From: Candidatus Cloacimonadota bacterium
Lineage (GTDB): Bacteria > Cloacimonadota > Cloacimonadia > Cloacimonadales > TCS61
Assembly (NCBI GenBank): GCA_018400535.1
Contig: JAGYMQ010000130.1
Span: forward strand, 1-42,053
Direction: 5' to 3'
DNA: 42,053 nucleotides
Within the stretch, counting starts at the first letter, position 1. Each line of letters opens with the position of its first letter. The notes beneath the pieces were generated by a model. The model did no database searches, was not told the origin of the DNA, and saw only the letters and a program-made list of their open reading frames with translations. The position numbers were made by a program, and so were the translations under genes. Positions 35,883-42,053 of this stretch are shown piece after piece.

Positions 35883-35911
35883 CAAAGATATTTTACAAAG
35901 CAGTCGGTCAA
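35883..35911 (-). promoter_or_regulatory. Candidate promoter for the repeat/HEAT - tricorn pair
   Basis: On the minus strand TTGACC (35906-35911), then 15 nt, then TATCTTTG (35883-35890), an exact match to the Bacteroidetes-type TAnnTTTG element. The predicted start near 35876 gives a leader of about 17 nt containing the GAGGT ribosome site and the ATG at 35859. It is the best of the three sites with this arrangement. Confidence 0.5.
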
Positions 35912-35957
35912 CCAAAAATATTTTGATAACAGCAGCTGTAAAATCTCAAACTTTAGT

Positions 35958-36725
35958 TCAATTTTGCAGGAAAGCGAGAACGTCATTTGCCACAGAACGT
36001 AAAATTATGTGCAATTGAGCAAAATTTTCTGGGTCAAGAATGCCTGTCCATTCGTCCATAAAGATCTTTTTGAGTTCAATGGAAAAAACACAGACCGATT
36101 TTGGAAAATGGTTGTGTATCCAGCGGGCAAAATTTCCGCCTGGATATTTTACGTTCTTGCGTACATCGAGTTTCCGGCCAAAATAATCTGCATCAGAAAA
36201 GCTTTTGATCACTAAGGAAACAATTTCTTTCCATCTCATTTCGTTCATATTGCTTGTGCCCACGATGAGTTCAGGATTTTGAGTAGGATCATCAAAAGGC
36301 GCATCTTTACCCAAGCGATGATGATTGTAGGAATGAAGATCAAAAATGACGATTTGATCATGAATTCTTATGAGCTCATCAAGATAATTCTTTAAAACCT
36401 GGTAAAATTTTCGATAATGATTCTTTGATTTTTCTAAAATTTCACTATCGGGTTTTTTTTCCCAGATATCCAGATTCCAAGCATCATTTGGTTCAAGATA
36501 GATTTCTTTGCCAGCGGGACGATTTAGATCAAACCAGAATCGGGAAGCATTCACAATGATGCGATTATCAGAAATATCGGTCAATTTTTCGATGAAAGGG
36601 TCTTCTTCACGCAATCTGACATTTTCTGATATTTTCATCAATTTCAGGATGTTCGGATCAATATCATGTCCACTATGTATCGCTGTCGCAATTAGAGGAG
36701 ATTTTCCTGAAACAAATTTCCACAT
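35958..36725 (-). CDS. N-formylglutamate amidohydrolase-family protein
   Basis: This protein of about 255 residues belongs to the FGase (PF05013) family. It has AIHSGHDIDP with His17/His20 as likely zinc ligands, REEDPFIEKL, VNASRFWFDLNRPAGKEIYL, and IVIFDLHSYNHHR. These match the metal-dependent hydrolase fold that deformylates or cleaves N-acylated glutamate or short peptide substrates; the true substrate is unknown. The frame is open to a TTG nine codons upstream (36752), but GGAG sits 8 nt before the ATG at 36725, so that start is preferred. A TTGACA occurs further upstream (36778-36783) with only a poor -10. No signal peptide is seen, so it is cytoplasmic. Confidence 0.85.
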   Translation of the reverse strand: MWKFVSGKSPLIATAIHSGHDIDPNILKLMKISENVRLREEDPFIEKLTDISDNRIIVNASRFWFDLNRPAGKEIYLEPNDAWNLDIWEKKPDSEILEKSKNHYRKFYQVLKNYLDELIRIHDQIVIFDLHSYNHHRLGKDAPFDDPTQNPELIVGTSNMNEMRWKEIVSLVIKSFSDADYFGRKLDVRKNVKYPGGNFARWIHNHFPKSVCVFSIELKKIFMDEWTGILDPENFAQLHIILRSVANDVLAFLQN

Positions 36726-36881
36726 AAGCGAACTCCAATATTTTTTTATCAATCAAAATCCAAATGAAAGTTTATATTGTCAAAAGAAAATGATAGAAAG
36801 AAATTTTGGCAATAGTGATCAAGAGAATGATAGACATTTGTAGTAAAGAGATTTATAGAAAAAAGATAGATATCAGGAAAG

Positions 36882-36908
36882 AAAAAAGCCGCCTTACGTT
36901 GAGACGGC
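36882..36908 (-). terminator. Rho-independent terminator of the C25 peptidase gene
   Basis: Read on the minus strand, GCCGTCT-CAACGTA-AGGCGGC forms a 7-bp stem (one G-T pair) with a 7-nt loop at 36888-36908. It is followed by six T (36882-36887). It lies 27 nt after the stop of the gene at 36935. Confidence 0.85.
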
Positions 36909-36934
36909 TTTGTTGTTAATAGGAATTTATCAGG

Positions 36935-39900
36935 TTATTTTAGAAGAATGATTTTCTTCGTGCTCGTATAATCGGAATCTCCGTCGTCAGCCTCGAAGAT
37001 GGAAAAATAAACTCCGCTTGCTGCATTTCTCCGGTTTTCATCTTTTCCATCCCAGATCATTGAATGATAACCGGCTTCCATTTTTTCGCTGATAAGGGTT
37101 CTGACTTTTTGTCCTTTGATGTTATAGATCTGCAGATTAACTTTTGCTCTTTTTTTCAAGCTGAATTTGAAATTCGTAGTCGGATTGAAAGGATTGGGAA
37201 AATTACCATTGAATTCAGTTACTGCTGGAAGAATATTGTTTGCATCTGTAGCGGTAACAGTCATCATTATCGGGATGATCGTCTGTTCTTCCAGATAATA
37301 ATCGACGATCAAAGCGCTGGAATAATTTCCCGGTTCTAAGTTGGCAGGATCAAAGGTCAATTCGATAGTTTCTGAACTGCCAGTAGCAATATTTCCAGCA
37401 TCTGGTTCATAACTCAGCCAGGTTGGAATATTGGTCGTAGAAATTTCATAATCCAAAACATCTCCGCCGATATTGGAAAATTCTAGCTCAAAAACTTCTG
37501 TTTGATTGGCTGGCACTTCCACGTTCACGATATTTGGATCAACGTGTAAGATGGGCGGAAAGATCGCACCAAGAGATGGGAACACAACAAAATCCACTCT
37601 TGCGCAATCCGTCCCCCCACTAACATAAGTATCCTTTTCATAACGCCATTCGAAGACGTGTGAGCCAGCAGCAACATTATAGGATTCTTCTGCCCAGCCT
37701 TCGTCGCCTGACCACTGTCCCATCATATTATTATCGATATAAAATTTGAGATAATCATAGTTTGCTTCTGAAGATACTGTGCGCCAGAATTTTATTTCGC
37801 TATCGTCGATCACATCGACTTCGATCTTGAGACCGGTTGTGGAAAGGTTTCCAATATTTCCTGAGCGAGCGCAATACAAACCTTCATAAGCGCCATCTGA
37901 GATGATCCAATCTGCATCGCCGGTAAATTCCCAGGGAAAATTGGAAAAATCACCGGTTTCAAAATCTTCTTTGATGAGACCGATAGAATGATCGAAACTA
38001 GTTTGATACATATAGCTGCCTGAAGTGAGGATCACATCAAAATCTATGATCGTTCCCAGTTCGATGCTGCCATCAGCGATCACGTTGAAAGCACCATTAT
38101 TTTGATTTTGTGCTGGGATCAATCCGACATTCAACAAGCTTGGTTCGATCGTGATCAGATCATTATCGGTGGATAATCCAATATAAGTATCGGGCGACAG
38201 ACTATGTCCAATGTTTTCAATTTGCAGGATCATAAAGACATCTTCGCCGGGATCGAGAATGCCATTGGCATTTCCAGCAGAGTCATCAACGAAAATTTCT
38301 CCCAAAGCAAATTCTGGGGCGTTTAACGTCAAAGTGAAATAGGAATTCCAGATCTCACCGCCAGTATCAGTGATCTCCATCGTAAAGAGCACTTCATATT
38401 GATCAATAATATCATCAGCGACTTCGAAAGAAAAACCAGCTGGCATATTAGAAATTGCTTGAGCGCCGATATTGCCATAATTTTCTAAACTATCCAGCAG
38501 CGTGATATTGTCATCATTGCAGATCAAAACGGCTTCAATACCGTTTGCTGGTTGATTTCCCACATTTTTCAAAGTGATGTCCAGAGCTATTGTTTCAGCA
38601 TAATCTACCAATCCATTTCCATTTCCAGCAGAATCATCAATTTCAACAGCATTGAAGATCACGTAGGGCTCATCAGAAACAACTACCAGATCTCCGCTGT
38701 ATGGAAGTTTATTGTGGGCGATGATAGAAACTTGAATCGGTTCAGCAGTAGTGATCGGCTCATAGGTTGTAATAGTCGCATCTCCATTTTCATCAGCGAT
38801 GGCTTTTCCGATCAATTCATCATTTTGGATAAGCGCAATTTGAGCAAAAGGTGCATCTGTTTGGAAACTTACTTGATCTGCTCCGACCGAAATGCTGGGT
38901 GGATAGATCGCAGTTATTTCGTCAGGTTCTGCCGTCCACATATCCAGAGAAGGGTCGCCAAAAAGATTCAATTGATAATGCACCCAACGATAATTATCGT
39001 CAGTGCAATATGGAGCAGCGTCATCTTTGGCATCATTGTGCATCATTCCGACTTGGAAAAGGTTTTCGCCGAAACTGGCATCGAAAAATTGTCTATCATA
39101 ATATTGGGAGCTGGAATTTGTGCCACCTGGCATATACCAGCCATATCTGGAATTTGCCACAAAAACAGCACAGCCATTTTGAATTGTTGTAAATTTTTCT
39201 ATGATACAATTATCATCAAAAGCAGCAGGATAACAACCTTGAGAATAGGCAACGAAAAAATTGTGATTAATGCCATTTGCAGTAATATTCTGGTCAGTTA
39301 CAGACCCCATATAAAGTTTCATATTATAATCTGTGTTAGAATGTCCAAGATGATTAAGAAAATTCACGCCACTGTTCAACGCAGAAAAAAGATGATTTGA
39401 ACCCCAATAAAAATCACGATCATAAAGTGTTTCCACATTAATATTTGGCGAAATCGCTTCAGTGTAGTACCCGTTGTAATTTCCACCATCGGCGATCTCA
39501 TCTTTATAATCTCCACCCCAGGTTTGTGGATCATCATTTAATTCTTCTCCGACCATCAGTGCATTTTCCAGATCACTCACCACAGGACTTTCCTGATACA
39601 TAATTTGTTTATTCAGCGCATTTTGGATCTCGGTTGCGTCGTCTCCTGAAATCCTTCCCAGATAAATTTCGGAATAGTAATCTGCTTCTGAATGTTCGCC
39701 CCAATAGGAGTTATCATTTGTATTCCAATCTGGTCCATTGCCATTACCCACACGATCCAATCCGGAAAAATAGATATCAGCAGGTATATTATAGTCCGTT
39801 GTGCCATAGCTATCTACATAGAAACCGCGATAGGGCACGATATTTGTGTCGCCGCCCAAAAGAACATAATCTGTGCCATTTTCCTGATAAGTATATTTGA

Positions 39901-40702
39901 TAAAATTTCTCACTTTTTCGGCATTATCTTCACCAGGATATTCAGCATAGATATCTTCGACGGTTTTTATCAGCACGCTGTAGCCTTGAGAAGTTTTGAA
40001 AGCGATAAAATCATTGAATTCATTCACATAAGAATTTCCAGTAATGATCACATAATCATAGATTTCGTCTCTTTCACGATTTTGGATCGGATAGCGAGAA
40101 AGAAGTTCGGGATTTTGTACCAGATTGTTTATTTTTTGATGAGTGATTGGGTCGTTTCGCAGAAAATTTTCCAGATCGAAACGTGTTTTTCTGGTCTCGA
40201 TCTTGATCGTGAGCTTTTCGAAATATTGGATCTTTTTTGTGACAGGGTTGTATTGGAGCGGATAAATGTGGAAATTGGCGATCGAATGTCCTCGCAAGAA
40301 TTGAGTATTGATATTTGTGTTAAGCTTTTCAGGGAAAAATTTATTTGAATTATAGATATCTTTATCTGGTTGGATAAAATCTACTTTTCCTTTGTAGCTT
40401 AGAGGGATCGGTTTTTGTTGTGGAATAATATTATATTCTTCTGAAAGCAGGATTGGTTGAGAAGTTTCGATCGATATGGAAGTTGCGGTGTGCCCGAAAG
40501 GTAATAGGATCTGGATTGCTTTGCTTGGTATTTCAGGTTGTCCCGGTGCAACGATTGATTGCATATCATCGAAAATTATTCGGTGATAATCATCTGTTTC
40601 GATGATTTTGGGCGTCTCAAAATCGAGAAAATGCTCGATATTATCTGCAAATAACAGGGTATTTATCAATATTCCAAATACAACGATTAGTTTTAGCTTC
40701 AT
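36935..40702 (-). CDS. Secreted gingipain-like C25 peptidase with sorting domain
   Basis: This 1255-residue protein has a signal peptide (about residues 1-19) and a propeptide-like beta region (20-205). A C25 domain (about 209-600) starts DEIYDYVIITGNSYV, with DYVLLGGDTNIVPYRG, the catalytic His454 in NHLGHSNTDY and Cys490 in AYSQGCYPAAFDDN, and ends LNLFGDPSLDMW. About 300 residues of CARDB-like repeats follow, for example DDSAGNGNGLVDYAETIALD and DDSAGNANGILDPGEDVFMI. Next come a MAM/choice-of-anchor-type lectin-like region (EDFETGDFSNFPWEFTG, about 905-1050) and a BACON-like Ig domain. The FlgD-like sorting domain starts NFPNPFNPTTN and ends KKIILLK. It is therefore a likely type IX-style cargo protease acting outside the cell. 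GAGGT precedes the ATG, and a strong terminator follows the stop. Confidence 0.9.
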   Translation of the reverse strand: MKLKLIVVFGILINTLLFADNIEHFLDFETPKIIETDDYHRIIFDDMQSIVAPGQPEIPSKAIQILLPFGHTATSISIETSQPILLSEEYNIIPQQKPIPLSYKGKVDFIQPDKDIYNSNKFFPEKLNTNINTQFLRGHSIANFHIYPLQYNPVTKKIQYFEKLTIKIETRKTRFDLENFLRNDPITHQKINNLVQNPELLSRYPIQNRERDEIYDYVIITGNSYVNEFNDFIAFKTSQGYSVLIKTVEDIYAEYPGEDNAEKVRNFIKYTYQENGTDYVLLGGDTNIVPYRGFYVDSYGTTDYNIPADIYFSGLDRVGNGNGPDWNTNDNSYWGEHSEADYYSEIYLGRISGDDATEIQNALNKQIMYQESPVVSDLENALMVGEELNDDPQTWGGDYKDEIADGGNYNGYYTEAISPNINVETLYDRDFYWGSNHLFSALNSGVNFLNHLGHSNTDYNMKLYMGSVTDQNITANGINHNFFVAYSQGCYPAAFDDNCIIEKFTTIQNGCAVFVANSRYGWYMPGGTNSSSQYYDRQFFDASFGENLFQVGMMHNDAKDDAAPYCTDDNYRWVHYQLNLFGDPSLDMWTAEPDEITAIYPPSISVGADQVSFQTDAPFAQIALIQNDELIGKAIADENGDATITTYEPITTAEPIQVSIIAHNKLPYSGDLVVVSDEPYVIFNAVEIDDSAGNGNGLVDYAETIALDITLKNVGNQPANGIEAVLICNDDNITLLDSLENYGNIGAQAISNMPAGFSFEVADDIIDQYEVLFTMEITDTGGEIWNSYFTLTLNAPEFALGEIFVDDSAGNANGILDPGEDVFMILQIENIGHSLSPDTYIGLSTDNDLITIEPSLLNVGLIPAQNQNNGAFNVIADGSIELGTIIDFDVILTSGSYMYQTSFDHSIGLIKEDFETGDFSNFPWEFTGDADWIISDGAYEGLYCARSGNIGNLSTTGLKIEVDVIDDSEIKFWRTVSSEANYDYLKFYIDNNMMGQWSGDEGWAEESYNVAAGSHVFEWRYEKDTYVSGGTDCARVDFVVFPSLGAIFPPILHVDPNIVNVEVPANQTEVFELEFSNIGGDVLDYEISTTNIPTWLSYEPDAGNIATGSSETIELTFDPANLEPGNYSSALIVDYYLEEQTIIPIMMTVTATDANNILPAVTEFNGNFPNPFNPTTNFKFSLKKRAKVNLQIYNIKGQKVRTLISEKMEAGYHSMIWDGKDENRRNAASGVYFSIFEADDGDSDYTSTKKIILLK

Positions 40703-40768
40703 TTTTTACCTCACTTTGTTTTTTTATTTATGATGCAATAATAGTTCCAGCTTTGATAATTTACACAG

Positions 40769-40804
40769 AAAAAAAGGAGTTGCTATTTTTTCAGCAACTC
40801 CTTT
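40769..40804 (-). terminator. Rho-independent terminator of the right-edge gene
   Basis: The perfect 12-bp inverted repeat AAAGGAGTTGCT / AGCAACTCCTTT (arms 40773-40784 and 40793-40804, 8-nt loop) is followed on the minus strand by a T-run of 7 (40769-40775, overlapping the arm). It separates the C25 peptidase gene from the right-edge gene, whose stop lies 20 nt away. Confidence 0.9.
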
Positions 40805-40823
40805 GTGATCAATATCTTGATCG

Positions 40824-42053
40824 TTATTTCAATAAGATAATTTTCTTCACACTTGTATATTTGCCATCATCGTCATTGGCATCAAAAATAGTGAAATAGA
40901 CACCGCTGCCAACTGCTCTGCCATTATCATCTTTTCCATGCCAGACAACTGAATGATATCCTGCCTGCATTTCGCTATTGACAAGCGTTTTCACTTTTTG
41001 TCCACGCACGTTATAAACAAATAGTTGAACTTCTGCGCTGTTTTTCAAACCAAAATTAATATTTGTCGTTGGATTGAAAGGATTGGGATAATTGCCGATC
41101 AAGGCAGTGTTTTCTGGAACGAGAATTCCATTGGCATTCGTGTGTTCGATCGTCACTTCTGCAGGATCGGATTCGTGATCACCATCATAAATAATTGTGA
41201 CGCCGTAAGTATAAGTTCCGTAGGAAATATCTTCGTCTGTATAGTTTTGTTCTGTCGTTGTGGCAATTTCCATTCCATCACGATAAACTTTGTATTCTTC
41301 GATGCCGCGTTCTCCAGCAGGATCATTCCAGCTCAGGAAAATATCATCAGCTTGCGATTGCGCCTGCAGATTTTCTGGCGGAAGAAGTTCGATCGTCACG
41401 TCTGCTGGAGCTGAAGGCAAAGATTCGCCATCTTCATAAACAGCGACTACTTGGTAAGAATAATCTCCTGCAGCCAATTCGAAAACAATAAACATCATCG
41501 TATTCGGATCAGTGATCTCGATCAATAATTCGTCATTCTGGAAAATCTTGAAACCCTGCAATGAACGATTCTGACGCAATGCTTCATCCTTATCATTTCG
41601 GATAGGAGAAGAATTTCGCATTGTCGGCATTGACCAATTAAGCGTTACTTCGTTATAATTCGCGATTTCTGCTGTTAGGTCTTCGGGAGCTGAAAGTGGC
41701 TGAAGTTGGAAATCAAGGTCGGTCGTCTGATTTTCGATCACTTCCACGTTTTGCGCTGTGAAAGATTCGTAACCATCAGCGCTGCAAGTGATATCCCACG
41801 TTCCCGCAGGCATATTGAAAGAATAATCACCATTGGCATCGGTATAGACGAAACCACCGATGTTTGCACCTTCGATCGGTGCGCCAGTATCGGCATCGGC
41901 AACAGTTCCAGCAACGGTTCCGGTTACTTCTGGTAAGATTCCAAAGAAATCAGCATATTGTTCCATCAATTCTTCTTTTGTATTAGTTCCGTCATCCAGA
42001 CCGCCAAATTCGAAGGAAGTCCCGATCGTGCGATAATCTCCAGAATCGTAAGC
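40824..42053 (-). CDS. Secreted multidomain protein with sorting domain (5' end cut by window edge)
   Basis: The frame is open to the right edge (about 410 codons), so the N-terminus lies outside the window. The visible part begins AYDSGDYRTIGTSFEFGGL, which looks like the end of a catalytic or lectin-like domain. It continues with a carboxypeptidase-regulatory-like domain (TVADADTGAPIEGANIGG ... YTDANGDYSFNMPAG), then two fibronectin type III-like domains (APEDLTAEIANYNEVTLNW; PPENLQAQSQADDIFLSW). The FlgD-like sorting domain is GNYPNPFNPTTNINFGL ... KKIILLK. The tail is closely similar to that of the neighbouring C25 peptidase, marking it as another type IX-style cargo. The enzyme function, if any, is in the missing part. 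A strong terminator follows the stop. Confidence 0.88.
   Translation of the reverse strand, partial: AYDSGDYRTIGTSFEFGGLDDGTNTKEELMEQYADFFGILPEVTGTVAGTVADADTGAPIEGANIGGFVYTDANGDYSFNMPAGTWDITCSADGYESFTAQNVEVIENQTTDLDFQLQPLSAPEDLTAEIANYNEVTLNWSMPTMRNSSPIRNDKDEALRQNRSLQGFKIFQNDELLIEITDPNTMMFIVFELAAGDYSYQVVAVYEDGESLPSAPADVTIELLPPENLQAQSQADDIFLSWNDPAGERGIEEYKVYRDGMEIATTTEQNYTDEDISYGTYTYGVTIIYDGDHESDPAEVTIEHTNANGILVPENTALIGNYPNPFNPTTNINFGLKNSAEVQLFVYNVRGQKVKTLVNSEMQAGYHSVVWHGKDDNGRAVGSGVYFTIFDANDDDGKYTSVKKIILLK

Noticed and set aside
38552-39400. Long plus-strand open frame (282 codons) opposite the C25 peptidase
   Set aside because: It lies wholly antisense to a well-supported secreted peptidase, its translation has no recognisable domain, and it is Ile/Ser/Arg-rich as expected for a shadow frame.
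39692-40348. Plus-strand open frame (218 codons) opposite the same peptidase
   Set aside because: Antisense shadow of the propeptide and C25 start. There is no ribosome site and no domain.

Overview
The window is an AT-rich bacterial chromosome segment, with both ends cut inside genes. Several features point to a diderm of the FCB/Cloacimonadota type (Candidatus Cloacimonas-like): a complete early lipid A block, an LpxC-FabZ fusion enzyme, a PorU-type C25 sortase, and several secreted proteins with type IX-style (FlgD-like) C-terminal sorting domains of the form YPNPFNP...KKIILLK. This assignment rests on gene content and motifs, not on a database match. I see no rRNA, tRNA, CRISPR array, insertion sequence or phage gene.

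Layout. (1) 1-10056, minus strand: a run headed by dnaX, followed by a GT2 glycosyltransferase, an O-methyltransferase, uridine kinase, a secreted DUF4139 protein, a GAF/degenerate-GGDEF protein, an APC permease fused to a PTS EIIA-like domain, and a secreted LVIVD-repeat protein that runs off the left edge. (2) 10454-15012, plus strand: two tandem cytoplasmic histidine kinases that each begin with a receiver domain. (3) 15017-18743, minus strand: ompH/skp-lpxD-lpxC/fabZ-lpxA. (4) 18950-22636, plus strand: a PorU-like sortase, divergent from the lipid A operon, and a flavin-reductase-like protein. (5) 22618-28189, minus strand: a tightly overlapped housekeeping run gcvH-gmk-rpoZ-udg-dnaB-mlaE-solute-binding lipoprotein-trmL. 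(6) 28276-36725, minus strand: an N-formylglutamate amidohydrolase-like enzyme, a secreted repeat/HEAT protein, a secreted tricorn-type protease and an HD-GYP response regulator. (7) 36935-42053, minus strand: a large secreted C25 peptidase and the 3' part of another secreted multidomain protein, each followed by a clear hairpin terminator.

How the genes fit together. The unifying theme is envelope biogenesis and protein export. Lipid A synthesis, the periplasmic chaperone OmpH and MlaE-type lipid transport build the outer membrane. The sortase-like PorU would process cargo carrying the C-terminal sorting domain, and at least three such cargos lie in this window. In Porphyromonas PorU links cargo to a lipopolysaccharide, so its position next to lpxD-lpxC/fabZ-lpxA is suggestive, though this is inference. 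The least familiar item is the protein at 33052-35859. It contains about thirteen copies of a ~27-residue G-[ND]-D-x-Y repeat followed by HEAT-like repeats, and is encoded 8 nt upstream of a tricorn-like protease. A shared promoter pattern, TTGAC(A/C)-N15-TAnnTTTG-like, appears before three unrelated genes.
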